Source: Blastocatellia bacterium | GTDB taxonomy: Bacteria > Acidobacteriota > Blastocatellia > Chloracidobacteriales > JADJPF01 | Assembly: GCA_016713405.1 (NCBI GenBank) | Contig: JADJPF010000006.1 | Span: 1-64,000 of the forward strand | DNA length: 64,000 nt | Reading direction: 5' to 3' | Shown here: in pieces, positions 47,801 to 57,429 of the stretch | Layout: each line of letters starts with the position of its first letter | How positions within the stretch are numbered: position 1 is the stretch's first letter | Notes under the pieces: generated by a model | What the model was told of the DNA's origin: nothing | What the model saw: only the letters and a program-made list of their open reading frames with translations | Database searches by the model: none | Made by a program: the position numbers and the translations under genes

Positions 47801-48628
47801 TTACTCTACAAATTCTATATCTACTTGATTAGGAATGACTCCAGCTTTGTAACCTTCTGCTAATAAAAGTTTTACAGCTTTACGTCCGGCCTCACCATAA
47901 TCTAAAGTTAGCTCATTAACATACATTCCAACAAATTTATCGGCTAGACTAGCATCTAAATCACGGGCAAATTGTAAGGCATAATCTAAGGCTTCTTTGC
48001 GATGATCCAACGAATATTGAATGCTAGCTTTTAACAAATCACTTACTCTTTTGCGTAATGCTGGCTCTAAATCCCGGCGAATTACATTTCCACCTAATGG
48101 AAGCGGTAAGCCTGTACGCTCAAACCACCATTCACCCAAATCTACAATTTTATGTAGCCCTGAACGCTCATAAGTAAGTTGTCCTTCATGAATAATTAGC
48201 CCTGCTTCAAATTTGCCTGATGAAACTTGGTCTATGATTTGGTCAAATGGGACTACTTCATATTCAAATTCAGACATGTAAAGTCTTAAAGCTAAATAAG
48301 CTGTGGTCATTGTTCCAGGAACAGCTATTTTTTGATTTTTTAGCTCTTCTTTAGTGAATGGTTTACGAGCTATTACCATTGGCCCGTAATTATCCCCCAT
48401 ACTTGCCCCTGAAGGTAGCAGTGCATATTTATCAGCTAAATAAGCATAAGCATGAAAAGAAATCGCTGTAACATCATATTCAAGGTTAAATGCAGCGCGG
48501 TTTAAGCTCTCAATATCTCTTAAAACATGACTAAATTTTAGTTCTCCAGTGTCAATTTTATCCTTGGCTAAGGCATAAAACATAAATGCGTCATCAGAAT
48601 CAGGACTATGTGCAACTTTTATTTCCAT
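47801..48628 (-). CDS. mqnD: 1,4-dihydroxy-6-naphthoate synthase (futalosine pathway)
   Basis: 275 residues, periplasmic-binding-protein fold. AHSPDSDDAFMFYAL at the start and SFHAYAYLADKYALLPSGASMGDNYGPM are strongly conserved in MqnD, which converts cyclic dehypoxanthinyl futalosine to 1,4-dihydroxy-6-naphthoate for menaquinone. It follows mqnE by 21 bases on the same strand. Confidence 0.94.
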   Translation of the reverse strand: MEIKVAHSPDSDDAFMFYALAKDKIDTGELKFSHVLRDIESLNRAAFNLEYDVTAISFHAYAYLADKYALLPSGASMGDNYGPMVIARKPFTKEELKNQKIAVPGTMTTAYLALRLYMSEFEYEVVPFDQIIDQVSSGKFEAGLIIHEGQLTYERSGLHKIVDLGEWWFERTGLPLPLGGNVIRRDLEPALRKRVSDLLKASIQYSLDHRKEALDYALQFARDLDASLADKFVGMYVNELTLDYGEAGRKAVKLLLAEGYKAGVIPNQVDIEFVE

Positions 48629-48649
48629 TATTTTTTTATTCCACCTTAA

Positions 48650-49753
48650 TTAAACTACCATTTCTAACATAGGCTCTACAGGGTTATAAAGCGTATCGCG
48701 TTCTACAGCTTGAAAGCCGGCTTCTTGGATTAAATGAACAATTTCATTACGAGAGGCTTCACGCTCAGAAACTTGCCCAGCAGCAAAAGTTATCCTCTCC
48801 TCCATTACTGTCCCATCCATATCATTAGCTCCAAAATGTAATGCAACCTGGGCCAAATGCTTACCTAGCATTACCCAATAAGCTTTAATATGGTCAAAAT
48901 TGTCTAGTAGCAATCTTGAGACAGCTATAGTCTTTAAGCTATCAACTCCTGATGGGCCAGGCAAATGAGAAAGTTCTGTATCTTTAGGATGAAAGGCTAG
49001 TGGGATAAGACATTGAAAGGCTTTTGTTGCATCTTGTAATTCTCGTAGTTTGATCAAATGATCTACACGATGATGATAATTTTCAATATGTCCATAAAGC
49101 ATTGTTGCATTAGAACGTATACCCGCCTGATGAACTTTTCTTGACATATCTATCCAGCGTTTAGCAGAGGTTTTATGCTTACAAATTTTCTTTCTTACTT
49201 CTTCGTTAAAAATTTCTGCTCCGCCTCCAGGACAAGAATCTAAACCCGCTTCCCGTAGCCGTCTGATTATTTCTTCGTCTGTTGTGTGAGTTATTCGCTT
49301 AAAATGGTCAAGTTCAACCATAGTAAAAGCTTTTAAGTGTAAGCTTGGATAAGCTTTTTTGATAGAAGAAAGAACGTCTAAATAATACTCAAACTTTAAT
49401 TTAGGATGTAGTCCGCCAACAATATGAACTTCTGTTGCACCTGCTCTGTAAGCTTGTCCTGCCATTTCAACACATTGTTCTACTGTAAAAGTATATGCAC
49501 CTTCCTGGCCGGGTTTTCGGTAATAAGCACAAAAGGCACAATCCCAATAACAAACATTTGTTGGGTTTAAGTGGCGATTCATATTGTAGTAAGTAACATT
49601 ACCATGTCGTCTTCGTCTTACTGTGTTGGCAAGTCGGCCCAAGGTAGGCAAATCATCTGTTTCAAAAAGCCTTACTCCATCCTCAAAGCTAAGTCTCTCA
49701 CCTGCTAACACTTTTTCTTCAATATCTATCAAATTATTTTTATCTCTATCCAT
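48650..49753 (-). CDS. mqnE: Aminofutalosine synthase, radical SAM
   Basis: 367 residues. The radical SAM cluster motif CYWDCAFC (CX3CX2C) follows NPTNV near residue 66. GGGAEIFNEEVRKKICKHKT, LIPLAFHPKDT and KAYWVMLGKHLAQVAL distinguish MqnE from the related MqnC. It makes aminofutalosine from chorismate-derived enolpyruvyl benzoate and SAM. Together with mqnD it shows the cell makes menaquinone by the futalosine route. Confidence 0.92.
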   Translation of the reverse strand: MDRDKNNLIDIEEKVLAGERLSFEDGVRLFETDDLPTLGRLANTVRRRRHGNVTYYNMNRHLNPTNVCYWDCAFCAYYRKPGQEGAYTFTVEQCVEMAGQAYRAGATEVHIVGGLHPKLKFEYYLDVLSSIKKAYPSLHLKAFTMVELDHFKRITHTTDEEIIRRLREAGLDSCPGGGAEIFNEEVRKKICKHKTSAKRWIDMSRKVHQAGIRSNATMLYGHIENYHHRVDHLIKLRELQDATKAFQCLIPLAFHPKDTELSHLPGPSGVDSLKTIAVSRLLLDNFDHIKAYWVMLGKHLAQVALHFGANDMDGTVMEERITFAAGQVSEREASRNEIVHLIQEAGFQAVERDTLYNPVEPMLEMVV

Positions 49754-49941
49754 AAATAAATTGTTCCTAAAGTCTTAATCTGCGGGTGTTTCTATTTTAT
49801 GAGTGCAAAGTGATAAGTACAAGCCAGCCTAGCTAATGCCTAGATTTTCATTATTAAAATTATCATAACCATAGAATCTAAGGCATAAATGATCTTTAAC
49901 AGTAAAAAATATGGTTTTTTAATTTGATTCGGAATTTTATC

Positions 49942-49969
49942 TTGTTAAATAAAATTTTAACTTTATAAT
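49942..49969 (+). promoter_or_regulatory. Promoter giving a likely leaderless Lrp mRNA
   Basis: TTGTTA (49942-49947), a 16-base spacer and perfect TATAAT (49964-49969). The expected transcription start, about seven bases further, coincides with the ATG at 49977. No ribosome-binding site is present before that ATG. Confidence 0.55.
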
Positions 49970-49976
49970 CTGCGGT

Positions 49977-50441
49977 ATGGACAAACTTGATGCACAAATA
50001 ATTCGCTTATTAATAGCAGATAGTCATATCACCAACAGCAAGTTGGCTAAAAAAATAGGCTTATCTGAATCTGCAACTTTAGAGCGTGTTAAACGCCTAG
50101 AGGCAATGCAAGTTATTCGTAGATATACGGTTGAAGTAGATCTGGAAAAAATTGGACACTCTTTAGAAGTATTTATGACTTTTACCTTAAAAAATCAGGA
50201 CGTTACAGAGCTAGAAAACTTTATGAGCGCAATGCAAAACCTAGATGAAGTGCTAAGTTGCGCTCAAGTATTGGGACGTTTTGATTTTATCGCACACATA
50301 GCCGTTAGAGATGTTAAAGATTTGCAAAGCTTTATTAATGAGAAATTAATCCCTTTAGGTTGTATTGCCCGAATGGAATCGCTAACAGTTTTGAAAACCA
50401 TAAAACGTATTCACCAACCAAACCCATTTGTAGAGGAATAA
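49977..50441 (+). CDS. Lrp/AsnC family transcriptional regulator
   Basis: 154 residues. An N-terminal winged helix (DKLDAQIIRLLIADSHITN...KIGLSESATLERVKRLE) is followed by a ligand-binding RAM domain (about 65-150). Such regulators sense amino acids or related small molecules as octamers. It is four bases upstream of the heme-oxygenase-like gene, which is its probable target or partner. Confidence 0.93.
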   Translation: MDKLDAQIIRLLIADSHITNSKLAKKIGLSESATLERVKRLEAMQVIRRYTVEVDLEKIGHSLEVFMTFTLKNQDVTELENFMSAMQNLDEVLSCAQVLGRFDFIAHIAVRDVKDLQSFINEKLIPLGCIARMESLTVLKTIKRIHQPNPFVEE

Positions 50442-50445
50442 GAAA

Positions 50446-51360
50446 ATGTTAGAGCAACAAACCATCACAAATAATTTAGTAAATCCACTAATTAACGATT
50501 TTGCACAAATAATTAATTCAAAAGCTAACAAAGGCGAGTTAGCTAAAGAAAAAGCCAACGACTTTTTAGAGTTTTTATCAGAAGTTGAACAAAATTTCCT
50601 TCAACACTCAATAGTTACAAAAAATGATTATACAAATTGGTTTGAAAAAGGTGAGGTTACTTTAGAAGCATTACGTTATTTTACTATACAATTTTCTGTA
50701 TTTTCCAATCAGTTTTTAATTGCTCAATTAAAGAAAATGATTAACGCCGAATCTTTAGCAGCAATGAGATCTGCAAAAGAAATTCTTGCTAATGAAATTG
50801 GGGTAGTATTTCGTAGCCAATCCCCTAAAAAACAAACAACACTCAATGAAGAAGAAAAAGAACAATTTGGAGATCCTGAACTAGTTAGCACATCTGGAAG
50901 CATTGATGGTGGAGTATTTCGCTTTACTGCTGGACATTTTGAATGGCTACTAAATTTTGCTTCTGCTTTAGGTTTAGCTTTTAATGACATAGGCAAACCT
51001 CGCCATGCAAATGAGACAACCAAGTTTTTCTGTGATGAACTCTGTCATATTTACGGTAGCGAAGATGCTAATATAGCTGCTGGAGCTAGTTTTGCAATTG
51101 AAAACTGGGCAGCAGCAGGTTTTTGGCAACAATTAGTAGATGGATTAGCAATTATTAAGCAAAATCAAATTCCTAAACTACCATTAGCGTTTTTTACCTG
51201 GCATAATCGCCTAGAGTCACAACACGCTGGGAACACATTTGCAGAGCTAGAAACAATTTTCTTTGAGCCAAATTTTGACAAGGAAAAATTTTTAACTGGT
51301 GGAATAGCAATGCTTAATGCTCTGGAAGTATTTTGGAATGGTTTATTTATAAATGAGTAA
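50446..51360 (+). CDS. Heme-oxygenase-like diiron protein (HDO/iron-containing redox enzyme-like)
   Basis: 304 residues, all-helical, no signal peptide. The likely metal-binding helices carry ANEIG (Glu), CDELCHIYG (Glu/His), ASFAIENWAAAGFW (Glu) and FTWHNRLESQHAG (two His), a layout like PqqC/TenA/CADD-type heme-oxygenase-like oxidases that use two metal ions to activate oxygen. The exact ligands cannot be fixed by eye. Reactions in the family include amino-acid and fatty-acid oxidations. It is coupled to an Lrp/AsnC regulator, which hints at an amino-acid-related substrate. AAGAAAATG gives a weak start context, so translation is probably coupled. Confidence 0.65.
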   Translation: MLEQQTITNNLVNPLINDFAQIINSKANKGELAKEKANDFLEFLSEVEQNFLQHSIVTKNDYTNWFEKGEVTLEALRYFTIQFSVFSNQFLIAQLKKMINAESLAAMRSAKEILANEIGVVFRSQSPKKQTTLNEEEKEQFGDPELVSTSGSIDGGVFRFTAGHFEWLLNFASALGLAFNDIGKPRHANETTKFFCDELCHIYGSEDANIAAGASFAIENWAAAGFWQQLVDGLAIIKQNQIPKLPLAFFTWHNRLESQHAGNTFAELETIFFEPNFDKEKFLTGGIAMLNALEVFWNGLFINE

Positions 51361-51371
51361 GCCTTACGCTT

Positions 51372-51400
51372 AGTAGCGTAAGTTGCTTGCTTACGCTACT
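51372..51400. terminator. Hairpin terminator after the HDO-like gene
   Basis: AGTAGCGTAAG (51372-51382) and CTTACGCTACT (51390-51400) form a perfect 11-bp stem with loop TTGCTTG, followed by a T-rich stretch. It is placed between convergent genes. Confidence 0.75.
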
Positions 51401-51428
51401 AGCGTTTTCTAAACTATTTTTCTAATTT

Positions 51429-52811
51429 CTATAAATTAAAACTGTCTGCATAATCAGGAACTACTGTTTTCCAACCAAATTTATCAACAATTTTTTCTTT
51501 TAGTGCGTTGGCTGCTGTTTCTTCACCGTGTGTAACAAATATGGTTTTAGGCTTATGTTCAAAGCCTGAGAGCCAGCGCAGAGTTTCTTCATAGTCGGCA
51601 TGTGCTGATAGGTTGGATATAGACATTATTTTTGCATTTACTGGAATCATTTCCCCATGAATTTTAACTTCTGGCTCACCTTGGAGTATCCGCCAACCCC
51701 TTGTCCCATAAGCTTGAAAGCCAACAAATAGAATTGTAGCATCTGGATTTGGTAAGCATTCTTTTAAGTGGTGCAAGATATGTCCACCTGTTGCCATACC
51801 TGAACCAGCAATTATTATATAGGGCGCAGATATTCCGGGTCGATCTTTTTCACGATAGCTACCAAAAGCAAAAGAATGAGTGACTAAAGGATTAACATGT
51901 TGAGTTATAAGTTCTTGCATTTCCTCATCATGGTCTTCTTTGCCTCGTAAGTATTTTTGTGTAGTTGACTGGGCCATAGGTGAATCTAACCTAACGGGTA
52001 AAATAGGAATGCGTTTTTCATCCTCTAATTCACGTAAGTAATAAAGTATTTCTTGAGTTCGCCCTACAGCAAAGGCTGGAATGATAACTGGCCCGCCTCG
52101 CTCAACAGCTTGATTAATTACTTCTGCAATTTGATCTTTTGCAGGTGTTTTGTCATGTAATCTATCACCATAGGTTGATTCCACAACTATATAATCAGCC
52201 TTAGCAACTGAGGTTGGATCATTTAGAACTGGAACATCATAGCGGCCCAAATCCCCACTAAAAAGCACTGTAGTTTCTCTATCATGTTCATTTATTGTGA
52301 AATACACAAAACTAGATCCAAGAATATGTCCAGCAGAAATTAGCCGAAAACTACACTTATCACTTAGCTTAATTGTTTCTTCATAATGAATTGGCTGAAA
52401 AAGTTGTAGTGCTGCCCTTGCATCTTTTTCTGTATAAAGTGGTTTAGCAGGATGATGCTTAGAAAAACCTTTTTTATTAGCATAACGCGCATCTTCTTCT
52501 TGTAGTCTAGCGGAATCAGGCAATAAGATTTTACAAAGGTCTGTTGTACCTCGGCTAGCATAAACTGGCCCACTATAGCCTAAACTAACTAATTTAGGTA
52601 AATAACCGCTATGATCTATATGAGCATGAGTCAAAATAACTGCTGATATATCACTAGGATCTATTGGAGGATTGTCCCAGTTACGTAGTCTAAGCTCTTT
52701 TAACCCTTGAAACAGCCCACAATCAATCATAATGTTTAAGCCGCCAACAGATAAAACATATTTAGAGCCGGTTACAGTTTTTGTTGCACCAAAAAATTTA
52801 AGTTTTGCCAT
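51429..52811 (-). CDS. Metallo-beta-lactamase/beta-CASP ribonuclease
   Basis: 460 residues, CPSF73/Ysh1-like bacterial RNase. Motifs in order: THAHIDHSGYLPKL (metal site), FSGDLGRYD, the beta-CASP region with VVESTYGDR and PAFAVGRTQE, GSGMATGGHILHHL, and HADYEETLRW with the final His in FVTHGEE. Such enzymes process or degrade RNA in the cytosol. It stands alone on the minus strand. Confidence 0.93.
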   Translation of the reverse strand: MAKLKFFGATKTVTGSKYVLSVGGLNIMIDCGLFQGLKELRLRNWDNPPIDPSDISAVILTHAHIDHSGYLPKLVSLGYSGPVYASRGTTDLCKILLPDSARLQEEDARYANKKGFSKHHPAKPLYTEKDARAALQLFQPIHYEETIKLSDKCSFRLISAGHILGSSFVYFTINEHDRETTVLFSGDLGRYDVPVLNDPTSVAKADYIVVESTYGDRLHDKTPAKDQIAEVINQAVERGGPVIIPAFAVGRTQEILYYLRELEDEKRIPILPVRLDSPMAQSTTQKYLRGKEDHDEEMQELITQHVNPLVTHSFAFGSYREKDRPGISAPYIIIAGSGMATGGHILHHLKECLPNPDATILFVGFQAYGTRGWRILQGEPEVKIHGEMIPVNAKIMSISNLSAHADYEETLRWLSGFEHKPKTIFVTHGEETAANALKEKIVDKFGWKTVVPDYADSFNL

Positions 52812-53071
52812 AACGCTTTACCTTTCTTTGCTATTAAAAGCAAATTTTGCTTTTTATTTAGTGCAATAAACGTGCCAAGTGCTTTGGTGGGGAAATTTCC
52901 TCATATAGCTGGAATTTCTTCCTAGGTATCAGGTAATATTGCTGTCTAAAATTTCAACTTTTCGCGCCTTACTTATCAAACACCAAATTAATAATAACAA
53001 TGTAAGTTTGTCTTGCCCTATTCAATTTTTGAAATATCTAAAAAACATTAATCTTAAGGAGTCGTTGCACT

Positions 53072-53839
53072 ATGCGCATTAAATATGTACTTGTAGCCGT
53101 AATTTTTTTGGTCTCTTTATTATCTCTAGTAAACTTAAGTAATAAAGAAACACAATTTAGTTTTAATAAAAACAAATCTTCCATAACACCAACATTTCCA
53201 ACTACATCTGTTATGGCTAATTCTGGCACAGAGCAAAATAATTCTTCAAAACCTAGCCTTAATGCTAACCAAGGCGAGGAAATTGGTTTTATTTATGAAG
53301 CATTTCTTAGACGTCAACAAGAACCCGGAGAAGAAGAAGACACGCCCTCCACAACTCCAAAACAATTTAAGTCTACTGCCCCTTCAGTGCCTAGAAATCA
53401 AAGGAAATCACGCGGACATGCAATTTTAAGATTTACTAAAGACCTTAGCAAAGTTTATGTAGATGTAAAAGTTGAAGGGGTAAAGGTTGAAGATGTCACA
53501 ATGTTTCATATTCACTGCGGAAAACCCGATATGTTAGGGCCAATTTTAGTTGATTTTGCTCTTTCTGGAGACATTCAAAACAATCTTTCTGATGGAATTC
53601 TTTCTGTAGAACTTGTAAATGAGGATATAGAAAAAGTTGTTACATCCAAACATAAACATAGCATAGTAGCAGCTTTTACTTTGGGATGTCCTATAGTTCC
53701 AGGCACCTCAGACAAAGTAAAAACTATCGCCGGTATGGAGCATATTGCCCGACGTAGTGAGCTTTATTTTAATTTACATACAAAAGGCCAAACATATTTT
53801 GGAGATATGAGAGGCCAAATTCATCCAGTAAAAAACTAA
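53072..53839 (+). CDS. CHRD-domain secreted or anchored protein
   Basis: 255 residues. An N-terminal hydrophobic segment (about 5-22) is a signal or anchor. After a Ser/Thr/Pro-rich linker the CHRD domain (about 110-254) shows FHIHCGKPDMLGPILVDF and LYFNLHTKGQTYFGDMRGQI, the usual CHRD ending. CHRD folds occur in chordin and many bacterial surface proteins; their role in bacteria is unclear. AAGGAG sits ten bases before the ATG. Confidence 0.87.
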   Translation: MRIKYVLVAVIFLVSLLSLVNLSNKETQFSFNKNKSSITPTFPTTSVMANSGTEQNNSSKPSLNANQGEEIGFIYEAFLRRQQEPGEEEDTPSTTPKQFKSTAPSVPRNQRKSRGHAILRFTKDLSKVYVDVKVEGVKVEDVTMFHIHCGKPDMLGPILVDFALSGDIQNNLSDGILSVELVNEDIEKVVTSKHKHSIVAAFTLGCPIVPGTSDKVKTIAGMEHIARRSELYFNLHTKGQTYFGDMRGQIHPVKN

Positions 53840-53863
53840 TCTATAAGCTAAATTTATATCTGC

Positions 53864-53893
53864 AAAGGAGTTTACTTAATAGTAAACTCCTTT
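53864..53893 (+). terminator. Hairpin terminator of the CHRD gene
   Basis: AAAGGAGTTTACT and AGTAAACTCCTTT form a perfect 13-bp stem with a TAAT loop, followed by a T-rich tail. Confidence 0.85.
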
Positions 53894-53928
53894 TTACTTT
53901 TATTAATTATTATTTGAAAGCTAAAAAG

Positions 53929-53958
53929 CTAGTGTTTGCAATATGTTACAAACACTAG
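53929..53958 (-). terminator. Hairpin terminator of the lipoxygenase gene
   Basis: CTAGTGTTTG (53929-53938) pairs with CAAACACTAG (53949-53958); on the minus strand it is followed by CTTTTTAGCTTT, about 27 bases after the lipoxygenase stop. Confidence 0.7.
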
Positions 53959-53984
53959 TCTTTAATTATAAAATTTCTCTATTT

Positions 53985-55816
53985 TTAGATATTGATACTT
54001 TGGGGGATTCTTGAAGGGAGCAAATATTCATAAGGTGAGCGTGTTTTGTTTCGTTCGTTAATTTCTGATTCAATCTTGGATAAATCTTGTTGAAACTCTG
54101 CTAAATATTTTTGAATGGTAGGATCTTGGAAATAATTGTCTCCATAATCACCAAGTGTTGTATAGTAAACTGTGCCTAGAGTATAGACTAACTCTAATTG
54201 TGACTGTGCTTTATCTAATGAAGGTAACAAGTTTACGTAATCTGTTTGGCTAGCTCCTTTTTGGCTAGCAGGTGTGTAAGCGGCCAAGGGCATAGCAGGC
54301 GTAAAAGTCATAAGATCGCCTTGAGGAAAATTTACTGCTGCATGTTGTGCGCTAGCTGTAAAACAAACTAATGTGGCTAAATCAATCAATTCAGTAAGTT
54401 TAGTTATGCTGTTATTTGTACCTATATTATTCATTCGACCACCATCATGCGCTACTAGTTCAGCAACCCAAAGTTTTAATTCTTTATCATTTTTTACTTC
54501 ATCATCAGATTTATAATAATAGCCCAGATAATTGGACATCCAGTTTTTAATAGCATTCCATAAAAGCAAAGCGTCATCTCGATAAGGATAATTTGGCAAT
54601 ATTGTCTGATCATCAACACCTCGTTTTGCTAATGTTTGAGGTAAAGTTACAGTGTTAGCATTTAACAAGTAACTTTGCGCTCCTTTTATAGCAAATACTC
54701 GTGATTGATCAATTGAACTAGATAACAATTTATCTACCCCTCCACCTGACGCAATCAATGAGCCTTGTGCCGCATTATTAATTGCTACTGTGCCTTCAAA
54801 ATGAGGTGTTAATAAAATACTTAATGGATGTTTAACTGATAATTGATTATGAGTAGCTATAACAAATGGCTCTACAAATAAATGTGTGCGTCCTAAATGG
54901 CTAACTGCCTCATGAAAGTTACCATCAGCAACTTGGACAATGGTTTTAGCAATCAACCAATCATAACCATCTTGAGGAGTAAAAATTAGTATTTCACTAG
55001 TGTAATATGACCTATATTGTATTGCTAGAGGCATTAAAGCTTTTGTAGTCAAAGTTACAGCAAATAAAGCTAATGGGGCATGATTAAATTTTGATCATTT
55101 GGAAAACTTCCATTAAGCGCACCTTCAAAAATGCTGTAATCTGCTAAATAAAGTCGTCCTTCTGCTAAAGCTTTTTCTAAGCTGTCGTCTGCTCCCATTA
55201 CTTGCTTGTATTGTTCTTCAGTAATTTGCAGGCGTTTATCTAACACCTGTAACCGTTCAATCATTACGGGATTAGGCCCGGCTAATCGCATATTTGCAAA
55301 TTCTGCATCTGTTTCAAAATTTTGGCTAATTTCTGGTAAAGGAATAAATTGGAATAGTTTTTCATAATCCTTCAGACTAGTAGCTTTACCTGATAGCGTC
55401 CCCAATTTTATGATTATCCCCATAAGATCATTTAGAGTTTCTTTTGTAATAGAGGTAGCAAAACTTGCTATTACACCCTTTAAAAAACTTTCTAATTTAG
55501 TTGGAGATATAGGAAAACCTTGTTTTTTTAGTTCTTGTTCAATAGCTTTTAATAAAGCTTCTTTTGCATCTTTGTTAAGTTCTTGCGAAGTTTCCTTTAA
55601 TGTAGCTAGTAATTTTTCTACATATCTTGGCACTCCTTTTTCTTCTTCAATACCTATCATAATAGAATTTATCAAAATATTTAGGACTGACTTTGCAACC
55701 TTTAAAATCCAGCCTGGACGAGCAGAAAAATCTTCTGTCTTAGGTAAACTATCTAGCATAGCAAGTGGAGGTAAATAAGTGTAATTATATTGGTATTTAT
55801 CAGTATTTGTTGACAT
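53985..55816 (-). CDS. Bacterial lipoxygenase (frameshifted)
   Basis: Restored length is about 610 residues. The iron site is complete: two His in NFHEAVSHLGRTH, His and Asn in SAQHAAVNFPQ, and Ile as the very last residue. The flanking PFVIATHNQLSVKHPLSILL is also typical. Lipoxygenases insert oxygen into polyunsaturated fatty acids; few bacteria have them. No signal peptide is evident, and the plant/animal PLAT domain is missing. The first 150 residues are helical and form a lid-like region in bacterial homologues. The frame breaks near 55078-55084, where one missing base splits LYLADYSIFEGALNG...QNLI from APLALFAVTLTTKAL. Nothing nearby makes polyunsaturated lipids. Confidence 0.88.
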
Positions 55817-56134
55817 ATGATTCCTTTCTGATTAACTATAAAATTTCCCTAGGTAAAGCAAATATACTATAACTAAAATAATTATGGTATTTAATTAAAG
55901 CTAGATAGCTTTAAGGTTATTTTAAGTAAAAAACTTCACCGTAATTATTTTTGTGTTTTAATAGGTAAGGCGTATAAGAAGAAAAAATCAGCCAGAGTTT
56001 TTGCTAAAAACTTCCAGATTTTGCACTAGTAAGAGTTATTTATTGACCCAAAATAATGTAAATTAAACAAATTAACTAAATTTTCTTAAAAGAACCATTA
56101 ATAATTTCTTACTGTAGGGAGTAAATTAATTTTT
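55817..56134. other. Divergent intergenic region, 318 bp
   Basis: AT-rich spacer between lipoxygenase and DinB genes. I see no confident promoter, ORF or structured element. Confidence 0.5.
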
Positions 56135-56644
56135 ATGGAAAAAGTTTTGTCTAAATTAGAAGAAACACGTGAAAAGGTGTTATCTTTGGTTAATCCAATG
56201 ACAGAAGAAAAGTTTTCTAATCGGCTTGTACCTGAAATGTGGAGTATAGCTGAAAACATCCATCATTTAACTATTGTTGAAAACAACTATATAGCTTCTA
56301 TGCAAAAGGCTTTAGAAAATCCTGTGCCTCCAATGAGTGCTTTAAGGCGACTCTTTCAAGTGCCTGGTTGGATGGCAGAAGTTCGTTTAATTAAAGTAAA
56401 AGCTCCTAGAATTGCCCAACCTCTTAATCCTCCAGCAAAAAAGGAAACTTTAGATAACTTTAATAAAACTCGTGATTTACTAAAAAAAATATGCAAAGAA
56501 GCTGGCTATGATGGTATGTTGAAATTAACTCTTAAACACCCATTTTTTGGAGATATGGACGGAGTAAATACTGTTGTTTTTTTAGGAGCGCATGAAGTTC
56601 GCCATCATAAACAAATTTTAGAAACTCTTGATAAAGTTAAGTAG
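56135..56644 (+). CDS. DinB-like four-helix metal-binding protein
   Basis: 169 residues of the DinB/YfiT helical bundle. The likely metal His residues are in ENIHHLTIVEN (about residue 47) and GAHEVRHHKQI (about 155-160). Many members are thiol transferases or hydrolases using low-molecular-weight thiols; function here is unknown. The stop codon lies inside the terminator hairpin. Confidence 0.85.
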   Translation: MEKVLSKLEETREKVLSLVNPMTEEKFSNRLVPEMWSIAENIHHLTIVENNYIASMQKALENPVPPMSALRRLFQVPGWMAEVRLIKVKAPRIAQPLNPPAKKETLDNFNKTRDLLKKICKEAGYDGMLKLTLKHPFFGDMDGVNTVVFLGAHEVRHHKQILETLDKVK

Positions 56645-56666
56645 GATAGCTAGTTATCCTACTTAA
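56637..56666. terminator. Bidirectional terminator overlapping the dinB-like stop
   Basis: TTAAGTAGGATA and TATCCTACTTAA form a perfect 12-bp stem with a six-base loop, between and partly inside convergent genes. Confidence 0.75.
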
Positions 56667-56667
56667 A

Positions 56668-57261
56668 CTATTCATCAGTTGTAGCGGCTAGATGTTCTAA
56701 CTCTGTAACTACTCGGTCAAGTTCATCAACAATTACCCCACCGCCAGTTTCTTGAAAAGCTTTTACCATTTCGCGGTAATACCAAAGCGTACCTTCACGC
56801 CCACCGCGAAAGCGTTGCCAAACTTTATGACCATGTTGGCGAAAATCTATTAAAACCGACCTTGCATTATGAAGTTTATCAGCCATAGATACCCTACGTA
56901 CTTCTATAGGTGCAGTAAGAATATGTGCAATATAACGCTCTTTTCTTTCTCTCCAAGGTGGTTTTGGAAATGTGTCTGTATCAGTACAACCAATAACTAT
57001 TTCTGTGACTCGCTCACCAAAACGCTTTCTTATTTCTTCTTGTGTAGGCAGTCCGCCTTGATCCTCAACTGCATCATGAAGTAAGGCTGCAATTGCCTCA
57101 TCTTCATTTCCACCTTGCTCTAATACAAGTGCTGCAACCGTAAGTAAATGAGCAACATAAGGAACATTTGTTCCCTTACGTTTTTGTTTTGAGTGTAATT
57201 GAGTAGCATAAACTAAAGCTTGTTCAAATCTTTCAGTTAATTGATTTTCGTTATCAGACAT
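56668..57261 (-). CDS. HD-domain phosphohydrolase, RelA/SpoT hydrolase-like
   Basis: 197 residues, HD fold. YVAHLLTVAALVLE, ALLHDAVEDQ (the HD pair plus ED) and MADKLHNARSVL match the (p)ppGpp hydrolase half of SpoT and the stand-alone small hydrolases. There is no synthetase, TGS or ACT domain. It may degrade alarmones or other nucleotides; the substrate is not certain. Monocistronic on the minus strand. Confidence 0.87.
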   Translation of the reverse strand: MSDNENQLTERFEQALVYATQLHSKQKRKGTNVPYVAHLLTVAALVLEQGGNEDEAIAALLHDAVEDQGGLPTQEEIRKRFGERVTEIVIGCTDTDTFPKPPWRERKERYIAHILTAPIEVRRVSMADKLHNARSVLIDFRQHGHKVWQRFRGGREGTLWYYREMVKAFQETGGGVIVDELDRVVTELEHLAATTDE

Positions 57262-57429
57262 AAGTTACCACAAATTTAATTAGTTTAAGAAAAAAGCTAA
57301 ATTATTAATTGAAGTTAGGCAAAGAATATCATATAACCTTGTCGGCTAAGATAAAAATTTAGTAAAACAGCAAAGAATTTATAAAGTCATTATAAATATG
57401 TAAAAACTCATTAGTTTAGGAGTAATAAG

